Assembly: GCA_027943245.1 (NCBI GenBank)
Contig: JANDJZ010000024.1
Span: 1-64,000 of the forward strand
Direction of reading: 5' to 3'
DNA from: Acanthamoeba sp. SK_2022b
Taxonomy: Eukaryota; Discosea; Longamoebia; Acanthamoebidae
DNA: 64,000 bases
Below, one piece after another: positions 33,454 through 45,912 of this stretch. Below the pieces are notes generated by a model, which had not been told where the DNA came from, did not search any database, and saw nothing but the letters and a program-made list of their open reading frames with translations. Position numbers and translations under genes: made by a program. The number at the start of each line of letters is the position of its first letter. Position 1 is the stretch's first letter.

Positions 33454-36400
33454 ATGCTGGGCGACGGGCTGTCGCTGCACTACTCAGAGTCAGCAGGGTC
33501 CGTGTCAGGGATGAACTCCTATCCAGGAGATGCACATCTAATGTCTATAGATCCCATCAAGGCCGAGCGCCTCGAGCAGCGACTCACTGCCAGCAACAGC
33601 ACAACCAATCTGCTGATGGGTGGTGCTAATGGTGCCACACCGGTGGCACCGGGCGAGCCCAGACCTTCGACTGTCGCCACCCCAAACATCACAATCGATG
33701 AAGAAGAGCTATCTGATCAAGAGGAGGTACCACCCGCCACCAACTGCCAGGAAATCGGAAACATTAAATTTGCCCCCCCCCCCCAAACTAATTCAGCGCC
33801 TGTGCCGACCTGACGATGACGAGGGTCTTTCCAATTCACGAAAAACCGCAAGCAACGATGGACTTAACTTTGGGAAAGGCATCAAGCGCAAGAGTGTTCG
33901 CAGGTTCTCCGAGCAAGAAGACAAAAATCTCATAGACGTACCCCTCCCAACCCCACATTTCCCCTTCTCACAAGCCATCAGGAGATGACGCTGCTGCTTC
34001 GCTCCACGCAGGGCTACGATCACTTCGGCAACGACTGGGAGAAGATTATCACGTGGGGCAAGCTGGACCGGTCAGTCGACCAGGTCAAGCGCCGCTATGC
34101 GCGCATCAAGTCACGGCACCCTGCCGCCGAGAGACGGTCTGACGACGAGCCCATCATCCTCACTAGCACTGCCAGCACCCTCTCGGCCACTTCCTCGCCC
34201 ATCGTCAAGCCCGAAGGGGACGAGCCTCCCAGAAAGATGCAAAAGACCTTCCACACACCCCCTCTCGCCCCTACCACCGAGGTACCGCGTTCCTTGCCTT
34301 CCTTCTGTCGCCTTCTCCTTTCGCTCTTCCGTCGCGCCCCAATTGGGGCGCAATTCTCGCCCCCCCCCTCCCCTCCCGAGCTGTGCTCATCACGGTCGCC
34401 TTTCTCGCTCCAGAGCGTTCAACCCGATGCGGCCGAACATAAAAGGGCGTGGGAGGAGATCAAGGCGCAGCAGGAACAGCTAAAGGCGGAAGAGAAGCGC
34501 CTGGCCCAAATGCAGAACAACATCAAGGAACGCGAGCAGGGGCTTCAGAAGCGCGAGCAGCAGCTACAAAAGTATGAAGAAACGTTGCAGACCAAGGTAC
34601 ACGCACGCACGGCCCCCCTCCAAATCGCGGTGCAGGAGCCTGACCTCCCACTCTTTTCTTTCCTTCTATTCAGCTGCGCCATACTCTGCAGTCGCTGCTC
34701 GTTGAACAGGCCGACAGGGAAAGGGACGACGCAAGGAACCGGGTTATGTTGGATTGCACTCGACTCGGACAGCTCATCTGGGAAAGGTTCAGAGTCCTCG
34801 CTTACACAACAATTGGCGAGTCGACGTGAGGCTGACGCTTGGGCCGGCCACTGCAGAAATTCGTTGAGTGAGTTCCACGAGATGTGGCGCGAGGGCAGTG
34901 CGTTCCGATCGCTGAAAAAGAAGAAGGACGCCATCGCGCAGGAGAAAGTGGCCATAGAGGAACAGAAGAAAAGGATGAAGAAATCCAAAGGTATTCCAAA
35001 CCAGCCCCCTCGCCTTCTCTCGCGAGGAGTTTGTTAATCATGCCGCCCGTGGTGATGGCGTCGATGCACGCGCGTGTATGTTCGCACAGCCAAAACAACA
35101 AGTCCTAACCGTGACAACGAAGCAGATAAGGAAAAGGACGCCGAGAGCGAAGAAACCTCACACCAAGAAGAGATCTTCCGTCTGAGGCTACAGGGCTTGA
35201 AGAAGGTACCGCGCTCCGACTGACCGCTGGCATGCAGCCACACTGCACCGCATGAAAACAAATCCTCACGCCGCGCCTGTCAACAGGAGGAAGCCGATCT
35301 CGAGGAGCAGTACAGCAACCTTCTCCTCGACAAGAAGCTCCATCTCCGGGAGCTGAAGCGAGTCAGCGACGAGGACAACTCCCGCTTCAGCTCCCACCCG
35401 ATCCTACACAACCGATATCTCCTCCTCAACCTGTTGGGCAAGGGCGGGTTCAGCGAAGTTTACAAGGCGTTCGATCTCCAGGTACGACCTGTGTACCCCC
35501 CCCCTCTCAAGGACTGCCGTCACGGTCGAGGCTGACTCGAGCGTGCTCTCTTCTCCACCAGGAATTCCGAATGGTGGCCTGCAAGATACACCAGCTCAAC
35601 AGCATGTGGAGCGAGCAGAAGAAGGCCAACTACACCAAGCACGCCGTGCGAGAGTACAACATACACAAGGATCTCGTGCATCCGCGCGTCGTCCAGCTGT
35701 TTGACGTCTTCAAGATTGACAACAACTCCTTCTGTACGGTTCTGGAGTATTGCGAGGGCGGGGATCTGGTACGCTCTCAGCCCCTTCCCCGGCTTGTTCA
35801 CTTTCATTGTGGCTCACCATGACGCTGTTGGTCGCTGTTATGATTAGGATGTATATCTCAAGACGCGAACAAAGCTGGTGGAGAGGGAGGCCAAGTTGAT
35901 CATCTTGCAAATATGCGACGGTCTCAAGTATCTCAACGAGCAGAAGAGGCCCGTCATCCACTACGACCTCAAGCCCGGCAACATCCTCTTCTCGAATGGC
36001 GGCGTGAAGATCACCGACTTTGGCCTCTCCAAGATAATGGAAGAGGACGGCACGTCGATGGAGCTTACGTCGCAGGGTGCTGGAACTTACTGGTGCGTTT
36101 ATTGGTTTCCTCATCTCTCTCCTCTCTCTCTCTCTCTCCCCCCCCCCAATTCTCCGGCAGCCAGCGCACTCGCTAACCTGCGTTTGGCGTTTGCTGCTTG
36201 GTGCAGGTATCTGCCGCCCGAGTGCTTCGAGATTGGAAAGGCGCCACCCAAGATTTCGTCCAAAGTGGACGTCTGGTCTGTGGGCGTGATCTTTTACCAG
36301 CTCCTCTACGGCAAGAAGCCGTTTGGCAACAACTGTTCCCAGCAGAAGCTGCTCGTCGATCAGGTGTTCCACTTTGCCACTTTTTTTGTTTTAATTACGT

Positions 36401-36638
36401 AATTAGCGTTGGCATTTGTTTGTTTGTTTTGTTTGGCAAGGCACGATCTTACGATGGCCTTGTCCTCATCAACCAGATTATCACGAAGGCCGCGGAGGTC
36501 GAGTTCCCTGCCAAGCCGCAGATCTCACCAAAGGGCAAGGCCTTCATCAAGAGGTGCCTCACTCCTTATCAGTCCGAACGACCCGACGTTCTCACCATCT
36601 GCGAGGATGCCTACTTGAAAGAGAAGTCCATCAAGTAA
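33454..36638 (+). CDS. Tousled-like kinase with N-terminal SANT/Myb-like domain
   Basis: Nuclear Ser/Thr kinase linked to chromatin assembly. The N-terminus ([17 protein letters not shown]) is Ser/Thr-rich and acidic. A SANT/Myb-like module follows ([18 protein letters not shown] at about 33880-33940 joined to [16 protein letters not shown] and [13 protein letters not shown] to about 34115). Long coiled coils come next ([20 protein letters not shown] and later [17 protein letters not shown]), then the TLK signature [14 protein letters not shown]. The kinase domain has [19 protein letters not shown], a TLK-type HYDLKPGNI in place of [12 protein letters not shown], the GAGTYWYLPPECF activation end and [11 protein letters not shown]. 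The SANT module is split between two exons joined in frame. Family role: phosphorylates the ASF1 histone chaperone. About a dozen introns are present. Confidence 0.9.
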
Positions 36639-36985
36639 GGCCAAGGTCGCACCTGGACCGATCCGTCTCACTCCTTCCTTCTAATCCATATCTATCTTTC
36701 TCTTCTATACCGGCCTGCCAAGTGTGGCATTTGTACAAAGAGCTTCTCTTTCCCGCTCCTTCCTGCCTGGCGGGCAACACGTGTGAACAAGCTTGTAACC
36801 CATTCTACACGCTAGTGTCGTGCCCCTGTGCCAAAGCCCAAAAGCCCAAGAGAAAAATATTTTCTTTCACAGAGACAGAGGAGGCTGTGATTAGTTTCAT
36901 TTCTTAATCTCTGTGGGTGCCCTTGGTGGGGCACAGGGTCTGAAGGACCGTCGGGCGTTTGGAGGCAGGGTTTTGTCGAAAGCAA
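36639..36985. other. Intergenic, kinase 3'-UTR / WDR24 promoter
   Basis: Tandem genes lie on either side. Mixed C/T-rich sequence without a coding pattern. No TATA box was recognised. Confidence 0.4.
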
Positions 36986-39900
36986 ATGATGATGGAAGGT
37001 GATGCGGAAATCGCGAGAGATGGGAGCAGCAAACCGCCACCCGGGAGCTGTCTAGATCTCGCAAAACCGCTCAATGCTATAAGCCCTGCCCCAGATGGTG
37101 ACAGAATCGTTGCGGCAGGACGAGACGGTATGTCGATCTCCAATTCTACATTAATTTTGCGCATTGTAGTCTTGCTGGTGCTATGCACTGACTTTTATGC
37201 CCCAGTCCTCAAGATCTACGATGTGAGGCCGCATGACACAAACCAGGTCTTCACCGAGGTGGAAAGCCTTCGCCCCACCGAGAAGAAGTTGAATCTCAGC
37301 TACAGCGCCGTGGACGTGCAGTGGCACCCGACCGAGAGTGCGTCCTTCTCTCTCTACCAAGCTCAGCGCAGCCGTTGTTCCTGCCTTGCCCCACGTGGGA
37401 GGCACCGTGCACTACTCCACTCACCCTCTCGCTTCACACAGGCAACAAGATCGCAACGGCTGCCACGAACGGTGCTGTCGTCATCTGGAACGTCCTTCAT
37501 AGAGACGGACGGACGCAAAAGCGAGAGCGCGTGATCGTGGAGCACACCCGCACGGTCAACCGGCTATCCTGGCACCCCAGCAATGCCTACAACATCCTCT
37601 CCGGCTCACAGGACGGAACGATGAAGCTTTGGGTTCGTTCCTTCTCCACAAACCGACCACCAACGCTTGGCCGCTTCTCTAACGCGCTCGAGCGTGCCGT
37701 GCCGTGCAGGATATCCGAGACCCCAATGCGAAGGCTATCACGTTCGACGCCAAGTCCACCAGCGTCCGAGACGTGCAGTTCAACCCCTTCTACTCCAACT
37801 ACTTTGGCGCCGCTTTCGACAACGGCACCGTGCAGGTGTGGCCGCTTCTCGCCATCCTTGCTTTTGCCCCCCCTCCACGCCGTGTAGGACGTGCGATGAC
37901 ACGCTTGTCTTTCAGGTGTGGGATATCCGCAAGCCCAACGCGTTCGAGCGGCGGTTCACTGCCCACGAGGGGCTGGTGATGACGATTTGTTGGCACCCCG
38001 AGGAGAAGAGCATCATCGCTTCTGGCGGCAGGGACAGGCTCATCAAGGTATCTCAATGCTGGTGCACAGTGACATGCACACACGCTGCCAAGTTAGTCGC
38101 GCGAGTGAGTGAACGGCCGAGTGACGCCGTTCTTCCTGTGAACGCGAACCGTGATACCGCAGATATGGGACCTGAACCCACGAGCCTCCAACCCAAAGCA
38201 CACAATCCAAACGATCGCATCGGTCGGCCGGCTGCAGTGGCAGCCCAACTTTCCGACGCGCATCGCCTCCACCGCGTCTTTGGTCGACTGTCAGATTCAC
38301 GTGTGGTACGTCGCTGCTACACCCCCCCCCCCATTGACTCGTTTTCGCTTTGTGAACGAGAAGCTCACTCTTTCACCATGCGGCCGTCGCAATCATGCCG
38401 ACACAACAGGGATAGCAACAAGCCCTACATTCCGCTGAGCTCGGTGGTCGGGCATCGTGATGTGGTGACCGGCTTCATCTGGCACAAGACGGTCGCCGAC
38501 TGCATCATCGCCTGCTCGAAAGACGGCACGCTACGGTGCCACAACCTCAAGGTGACTACACCCCCAATGCCCTTCCTCCCACGCGCTCACCTGTTCGCTG
38601 ACCTGTTGTGTTCTCTGGCTTTGCTGTGTGCGCGCTTTGCAGGAGGCGTATCGGCCCTACCAACACATTCGCACAGTGGGTCTGTCGTGGAACGTGCGCA
38701 ATGAGCTGGCCAACCTCCACGACTTCGTCGACAGGGACAACCCCACCGCCGAGTATGTTCACCCACGCGCTCATCGATAACTGTCACCGCCGTGCTCACT
38801 GGAGTTACCCCCCCCCCCCGCGCGCGATGCTCCTAGACCCGGAACGACCGCGCCAGCGAAGCAGGTGTCATCCATCTTCTCTCGATCTTCGGCCGGCGCC
38901 AATGCCAGCAAGACCGCCAAGGATTCGCCCAACATGGCCAAGGAGCGCAAGGCCTCTGTCACGCATGTCAAAGTCCCGGGCGTGGTCAAGATCCAAGCGC
39001 CCATGCAGATGGTGCGTGTCGCCTTCGTCGCCTGATGCTACGCACTTGGCTCACTCGGCCTTGCCTCTCACTTGCGCCTACCACAGCACAACGCGGCACT
39101 GTTCGACCACTACTCGTTTCAGCACTTGGCCCACAACTACCGCTACACGGGCACCTTCACCGAGGTGTGCGAGCACAACGCCAAGGAGGCCAGAAGCGTC
39201 AAGCAGTTCCAGATCGCGCAGTCGTGGATGGTGCTCAAGACCCTGTACGCTGACATCGACAGCGAGACGGCGACTCCTTCGCGAGGTGCGTCAGCTTAGG
39301 TTGCCCACCACGCCGAGCGACGGCTGACTCGCTGACTCGGCCATGCTTGCGCTCCTGTTAGTGACCTCGACCAGAACGTCGAACGGCGCTGTGGATCTGG
39401 ACGTCGGCGCGCTGAGCCGCAGCGAGGGCGACCTCGAGCGAATGTCCTTCACGCCCAAGGGGTCCTTCATTGGCAAGCCTCACATGAACGCCAGCAATTC
39501 CACCGAGGCGCTGCCGGTGGTCGAGTCAATGGACGGTACACGACGTTTCACCGCGCTCGTCCGGCGTCGCGACGCACTCACGCTCACCCGCACGCTCGTG
39601 CCCGCGCATGCATGGAACTCGTGCAGACTATCTGCTGCCGCAAGAGCTCGCCAAGGACGTCGTGCGTCGAGCAGTCAGCCAGGAACCTTCGCTTCCGGTA
39701 AATGTCACACTTATTCACGAAGCTTGAACTGTGCTCCCCTCCCCGCGAGAATCGAAGCTCACGCTCCCGCCTCCTTCCCTCCCCTTTCCACCTGCCTCGC
39801 CAGGCCAAGCGCTCGTTCGGGCTGACCGACAGCGACGGCTCCATCGCTCTTCCAATGCACCCTTCGCTCCCGGGCGAGCGCAGTGGATTGGGTACGCGAC

Positions 39901-41293
39901 ACGGGTCGTGAGGGCGAGAGGCCTCTGCTGACCCTCGGGGCTCTGTTCGCGTGCAGGCAACGGCGGTACGACAGAGGGGCCGGGCAACATCACGCTGCGC
40001 AAATCGACGGGCACCGCCACCACCCTGCGGCATGCCAACATGATCACGATGGGCAAGGGCGAGGGCGGCATCATGGACATCCACTCTATCACCGCTGCGC
40101 CCCACCCCTTCCCCTCTGACACAGCACCAGCCGCGGCGGCCTCGCCCTCCCTTCGACGCCACGGTACCACCGCTTGCTCGTGCGAACCCGCGGGCATGCA
40201 TGTGCGCCGATGAGCTAACGTGGCCTCGCGAGCAGGCGATGAAAACGACGGATACGATGACGAGGCGGAAGGCAGCGACGATGAGAGTGAGGCCTACGAC
40301 GGCGATGTGTTCAATCGGGTGGAGAGCACAACCCACGTCAACGGGGTGGATGCGGAGGCCCTCGTCGAGGCAAGAGCCCCTTGTGACATCGCTCTCTCTA
40401 TCCCTCCCTCCCTCCCTCTTCCCTCTCCCTATGAGGCCATCCTGATGTTGATGATTTTATCGTGTAGATGGCAGCGCAGGCGATGGGCGCCAACGGAGGC
40501 TTTGGCGGCGGCATCGTTCGCTGGTGCTACGAATCGGTAGTGCGCGAGATGCTCGAATTCTACGGCAACCAGGGCGACGTGCAGACCTGCGTCGCCATGG
40601 CGCTCGCTCTGCAGGGCCACCTCCCTCTGGACAAGAAGACCACCACCCAGTGGTTCCTCTCTTACATCGGTACTTGGCACGCTACACACACGCACATCCA
40701 CGCCTCTCAGAGGAGCTGCGAAAGTCTGAACCTGTTCATCGCCACGGCGTGCGTGCGCTCTGTTCAGAACTTTTGCATCGTCTTCAGCTCTGGTCAGCCG
40801 CCAACGAGATCATTCGAATCTGCCCGATAGACGACATACGCGCCATCAACCAGGTGCGCGCCCTAGTCACCTTGCGTGTGTGTGTGTGTGTTGTGTGTCG
40901 CCTGGCGAGTTGTTGGCGCCTCACACCGTTTGGCCTCTCGTCCAGAAATCCACGACGGTGCACACCAACTGCCCGGGATGCGGTCGACCGCTCTACAAGG
41001 TGGGCTGGGCCTGCGAGCACTGCAACAAGCCGACCAACACCTGCTCAGTCTGGTGCGCCTTTCCGTCGTTTTTGGACGATGATGCTGAACTAGGCTCACA
41101 TTGCACGTGCTTCACCATCCACAGCCACCAAATCGTCAAGGGCATTTACGTGTGGTGCCAGGGATGTGGACACGGTGGACATATTCAGCACATGTACGAG
41201 TGGTTCGAGAAGAAGAAGCAGGCTGTGTGCCCCGCCGCCTGCGCCCATCTCTGTACGGCCCGCGATTTTGTGACGACGCCCCTCATGGGCTGA
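36986..41293 (+). CDS. WDR24: WDR24, GATOR2 complex subunit
   Basis: Subunit of GATOR2, which relays amino-acid sufficiency to TORC1 at the lysosome. Three consecutive in-frame ATGs occur (36986, 36989, 36992), and the first is used here. WD40 repeats come first: SGSQDGTMKLWD, FDNGTVQVWD, SGGRDRLIKIWD, plus CSKDGTLRC. A Ser/Thr-rich, partly acidic disordered region follows, then a helical segment (GGGIVRWCYESVVREMLEFY). The C-terminal RING-type zinc-binding end follows ([41 protein letters not shown]). The last exons join ..TCSV to CHQIVKG across an intron. About twenty introns are present, several beginning with GTAC or containing C runs. Length and domain order match the family. Confidence 0.92.
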
Positions 41294-41600
41294 GAGGCCA
41301 CGCGCTGCTCCCTCCTCTCCATTACCCTCTCCTCTCACTCTTGCACATACGTACATGTACGCTGATGAAACGTACGCCAGACATGTGTTTGGTGAACATG
41401 TAGATTCGTGTTCTTTGACTCGCCTGCACCGTGGCACGCGTGGTATTTGTGAGTGGCTGAGGATAACTTGGAGAAAACGCAGGGGAAACGGGTCAGGCCA
41501 AGAAGCGGGTTATTGCCTGATTTGCCCAGGGCGGTCCACGCAAGCGCAGGGTTGCACATTTCATCTTGCTTGCTTTTGAGATCCACCCTAAAACGTCAAG
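41294..41600. other. Intergenic, WDR24 3'-UTR / p23 promoter
   Basis: 307 bp without a coding pattern. It contains the p23 promoter and 5'-UTR. No TATA box was recognised. Confidence 0.4.
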
Positions 41601-42430
41601 ATGTCCAGGTACGGCTTTGCGATCCGTTCGCTCTTGTTGCAATTTCTCATTGTGCCTCATCACTTCTTTTCCGCTGTGATTGTCCCTGTGCAGCCAGACT
41701 TTCCTCCCCCCCGTTCTTTGGGCTCAGGTACTATTTCTCAGCATGCTGCTTGAATTGCTGTAAATTGAACTGAATCGCGGACCGATCCTTCCCTGCAGCG
41801 CAAGGACAAGCTGTTCCTCACGATCGATGTTCAAGATGTGAAGGACGCTAAGGTGGAGCTGACTGAGACCCATCTTAAGTTTAGCGGCACGGCCCAGGGT
41901 AAGAACTACCAGCTCGACATCGAGTTCTTTAAGGAGATCAACGCCCAGGAGAGCAAGTTCGCCGTACTGCCGCGCCACATCGTCTTCAACATCGTCAAGA
42001 AGGAGAGCGGCCCGCATTGGGATCGTCTCCTCAAGGACGGTGGCAAGCAGTGGTGGCTCAAGGCCGACTGGGGCCGCTGGGTAGAGGAGGATGAGGAAGA
42101 TGAGGGTGCCGGTGAGGGCGGCGATTTCGACATGGGCGGCATGGGAATGCCCGGCATGATGGGCGGTATGCCCCCTGGCATGATGGGCATGCCCGGCATG
42201 GGCGGCATGGGTGGTATGGGCGGCATGGGCGGCATGAACTTCGGTGACTTCGGCGGCGATCTCGAGGGTTCGGACGAAGAGGATGAAGATGACGACGGTG
42301 CGTTGTTATCACAACTCTTATTTCCTGGCCTACCGCTGCAAGCTTGGCTCACACCCCCGTGTTACGCTCTGGTTGGTTGTTTGTGCGCGCAGTGCCTCCG
42401 CTGGAAGAGGAGCAGGAGGGCCAGCAGTGA
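41601..42430 (+). CDS. p23/Sba1 HSP90 co-chaperone
   Basis: HSP90 co-chaperone with a CS domain. Four exons. The first contributes MSS, the second QTFLPPVLWAQ and the third opens with RKDKLFLTIDVQD, giving the canonical p23 start (VLWAQR..LFLTI). The CS domain continues with LKFSGTAQGKNYQLDIEFF, and the p23 signature WWLKADWGRWVEEDEEDE is present. A Gly/Met-rich tail follows (repeats of GMGG and GMPG, about 42130-42240), then an acidic end (DEEDEDDD) and a final exon ending EEEQEGQQ. The acidic C-terminal tail and Gly/Met linker are typical of plant and protist p23 proteins. Confidence 0.94.
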
Positions 42431-42639
42431 AGCGGGGTGCCATTCGCCAGTGAGAGTACTTAGGCGTTTCCGTTTTCTGCATGCGCACGGTTGTAGAGAA
42501 AGAACAAAGTTTTGCTCATTCCCACCATCGCTCTCATAACACCACCGCCTTGATCAGCGTCGCCTGGCGCCTTCTGTCGCTGTGCGGTCGTGCGTAGTGT
42601 GTGACCATGTTGGTGGTGGCGGGGACCCCTTTTCCTTTA

Positions 42640-43010
42640 TTTTTCCAGCTGCGTAAGCCGTGCTAAGCACGAGATCTTGAACCAGGTGTTGGCCTTGAAG
42701 AACATTGCAACTAATCTGTGCCCCATGAAGGGCATTGACTGGCCAACACTGTGGTTAACTAACCCTACTGTGATGACATGCCACCCATGCTGCACACCTT
42801 TCCCCTGTGCAAGATGTCTCACCACACCAGCATTACCACATTGGTCATGATGAAAAACAAGCCTGGTTTCAGGCTATGCTGCCGGGGTGTGAGCTGCTGA
42901 CATGACTCCAAACCTGCTTCCTGAACTAGCTGGCCTTTTCGCCTATATTTTCCTTTCACATCATTTCCAAGAAGCCCAACACGAAAAGAGAAAAGGCCAT
43001 TAATAATGCA
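42640..43010 (-). pseudogene. Second PiggyBac-type transposase fragment
   Basis: Minus-strand frames contain a block that reads LTPRQHSLKPGLFFIMTN and, after a one-base shift, VVRHLAQGKGVQHGWHVI. This resembles the PiggyBac segment around the third catalytic region (family consensus: GHHLFMDNFF, SLPLLEELL). It is short, frameshifted and much older-looking than the copy at 400-1790. No other transposase blocks or ends were found. Its identity as PiggyBac is plausible, not proven. Confidence 0.4.
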
Positions 43011-43037
43011 GAGCGATTGAGTTTGCACTTCTACAAG

Positions 43038-44320
43038 ATGTCGTTCAAGATTTATTGGGACAGGTAGGTACTCTTTTACTGGCAATTTATGCATGGACAT
43101 GCTCTCCCCTACGAAGTATTGAATCAAATTTGCAATCCGATTTGGCAGGATGGGTGAGGAACAGGCCGGGAAGGCGATGGAATACCTCAACAACTTTTTC
43201 AGCAGTGTGCCGAAACCTGAATTCATAGGCGACATCGCCATCACTGCCCTCTCATTAGGCGGTTCGTTTTCCACCTCCTTGTTCTTTTGCTTCTCTCTCT
43301 TTCCTCACCCCTCTGCCGCCGCTACCAGACAAGGCGCCCGAGATTCGACTCATAGACATATCAGACCCTCCTGCACACTTCTCCTCTCTGCCTAGTACGC
43401 GGACCTCCCTCCTTCTCTCGCCCCGCTCGGCGCAGCTGACCATCTCCTCCTTGCGAGTGCAGCAGTGAACGACGTCCCGTCATTGGAAGGCCCGGCTGCC
43501 ACAGCACGGTACCTCGTAACCCCATTCATTGATGATCACTCTGCATGATGCTGCTCTCTGCTTCTCGTGTTCTCAACGTTGCCTTTGCCCCGATGCGATC
43601 ATCGTGTTAGGTCGGTGCCCCCACCAGCGACCGGCAGCTCGACGGGGGCAACCGGAACGTCGACGACGCCCACGGGGGAGCCCGAGGTGAAGGCCACGGA
43701 CATGGACATGATGATCAAGGTGTTCCTCGAGTACTCGGGCACTGCCAGGCTGACCATGCGGGTACACTGTCCTCGCAGCAACCGCCGCTTGCTCGTGCTC
43801 GTGCTGTTGCATTTTACTGCGCGTGCGTGTGGGTCGGCTGACGAAGGATCGTCTTGGCAGTGTTTGATCTCGCTGGTGAATTGGCCCCGACCGCGTACGG
43901 TGTGCCTGCCAGTCACCTTCACGCTCTCCAACTTCCACTTCGAAGGTGCCGCGTGCTGCCACTCCCCTCGCCTCTCTCTCTCTCTCTCTGGGGCTGTGGG
44001 CCTTTGGAAGCAAGACTTAGGTGTCGTGCGTTGTGTGTGTCTCCATGCGTCCGCGCACAGGTGTGGTGTGTGCCATTCACCACGCTAACAAGGTGCACTT
44101 CTGTTTCGACAAGCGGGAGGACGACGACCTGGGTCCGCTGAAGAGCCTCAAGATCGAGGCCCAGATCGGCGATAGCACGCAGCAAGTGCTCTCGAACTTG
44201 GAAAAGGTGGAAAATTTCATCGTCGGCATGCTCAAGAAGCTGATCAAGGACCGCCTCATCTATCCCAACTTTATCACCGTTCTTGATCAGACAAACACCA
44301 ACAACGCGCACTCAATTTGA
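43038..44320 (+). CDS. MDM12: MDM12-like SMP-domain protein (ERMES)
   Basis: Lipid-transfer subunit of the ER-mitochondria encounter structure. It starts MSFKIYWDR and joins MGEEQAGKAMEYLNNFFSSV, then PKPEFIGDIAITALSLG joined to DKAPEIRLIDISD. This matches the first strands of the Mdm12 SMP domain. After a low-complexity loop (VPPPATGSSTGATG..TTPTG) the domain resumes with MMIKVFLEYSGTARLTMR, LPVTFTLSNFHFEG, VHFCFDKREDDD and LEKVENFIVGMLKKLIKDRLIYPNF. The exons around 43380-43500 were not resolved exactly: one reading runs into a TGA just before VNDVPSLEG, so at least one more intron is needed there. Length (about 280-300 residues) fits Mdm12. Confidence 0.8.
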
Positions 44321-45912
44321 GGGACCCACGAATGTTCGTTCATACTTCACTCCTTCCTTGTCTCTAAACGCCAAGTGCCTCTCCTCTCGTGCTCTTCCTC
44401 TCGTGTTGTTCTCCTTTGGGTGAGGACAAGCTGACGGCTGTCTATCACTTCACTTTCGCAGCTCCGGGTTCATCGGAGAGACGGGGCCAAAAGGGAAACC
44501 GGTCAAAAGAGTTTCTGGTCGAGCAGGTTGTAGTTGAAAGAAGATGTTCATTCATGTTTAGCAAGGAAACAAGCTTATCCGTGAGAGTGCGGCTCGTTGG
44601 CTTCGTCTGTCTCCTTGGAGCGTGAGTCTTAGTCGTTCGTTCCGGGTTGAGGCCTCCGATCCTCGCCGTCAAGCTGCCCGACAAGGCCTGTCTGCCACCG
44701 CACCTGCACATGATGGAGGAAGGAAGAGGAGAAGGGGAGGGGAAAGACACCCAGAGGATGGCGGGTCCCGCGCCATCCCCCTCTCCAATAGAATGGAGAA
44801 CAGAGGCCTGAACTCTCTCAAGTCCTTGCATGTGCCTGCAGGGGCACCACCTGAAGGCCAGGCAAGTCCTTAGCGGGGCCGTGGGCCTCGGACTGCACAT
44901 GCTGCCGTGGTTCGCGCACTGAGGTGACCATGCTCAGAGCAGGTAGTTCTGTGGGCGTGAGAAGACAGAGCGGAGAAGAGAAAGCACGGCCACGCACAAC
45001 ATGCTCAGAGGGTGAACCGCCACCTCGGTCCACCATGAGTGGCACTCACAATCACCACCACGACACACACGCGTAGGTGGCGGTGACAGCAGAGCCTCGT
45101 CCTGCAACTGGTAACGAAGAAACTCGTGTTACTCTTGCATGAAAATAGAGGCAAGGAAGTTGCGTACTTTTGATCTGTTCTGACTTTGGCTTGGGTCAGC
45201 TACGGGCTCTGTTTGCGTTGAATGTAGAGTCTTCTTGCGGTTTGTTTAGCTATGGGTGCATCTTCGTCGAGTCATTCCACAGGCTCTCTACAGGTGGACT
45301 CTTGTGCGTGGTCTGGGTGAGGTCTCGTCAGTGTAGGGAAGCAGAGGTTTGTGTGGAGACTTGTTGGTGTTGGCGGCTGGTAAGAAAGTAAGGAACTGAG
45401 CCTTGGGCGAGCGGTTTTGTCTGTGGCACGGTGGTGTTGTCACCGTTCCATTGGAGCACTCCATTGCAACATCGGCTAAGATACCCTGATATCTCCAAGG
45501 CCTCCACCATCCAGCGATACTCCATAGCACGTGAACGCACGCCTGCCTGTTGGCGTTTCCATTGTTGGTCTGAAAGGCGTGGTATCTCCTTTTTCGCTTC
45601 TGCGCCCTTTGGAAAATATCCATATTTGTCGGAGAAAACGGGAAAATATTGTTTCTCTAGACTTTCTTTTGGCCGCAACCGAGGTTGTTCTGTTCATCAC
45701 GGCATGCCGGAGAGACTCGAGCTTGCGAAGGTTGGCCACATCGGTTGGTGTTGACCTTTGCCTGCATCAGCCGGAGCTCCACATGCGGACTGGATCGCCT
45801 CGAGCGGCCACTGGCAGGGAAGCAGAGAAGCCGAGGAGGAAGATGGGCGTAGCCCAGTCTCCCGCTGCTGACGGCGCCTTCGGGGTGGGGTTTCAATTTG
45901 TTTTATTTTGCA
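44321..45912. other. 1.6-kb gap, no gene recognised
   Basis: This is the longest stretch without a recognised gene. GC content falls and the C/G third-position bias of real exons is absent. Open frames of up to about 115 codons on both strands (for example minus 45328-45678) show no similarity that I recognise. The texture resembles the 42.6-43 kb and 0.4-1.8 kb transposon remnants, so decayed mobile DNA is possible. Confidence 0.4.

Noticed and set aside
33141..41520. CGGGTTATTxCCTG shared by the promoters of L6 (33142-33155) and p23 (41505-41518)
   Set aside because: Thirteen matched bases in 64 kb are expected many times by chance and no third copy was seen.
45328..45678. 115-codon minus-strand frame (MRPKESLEKQYF..) as a gene
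   Set aside because: No recognised family, an overlapping frame is open on the other strand, and codon use does not match neighbouring exons.
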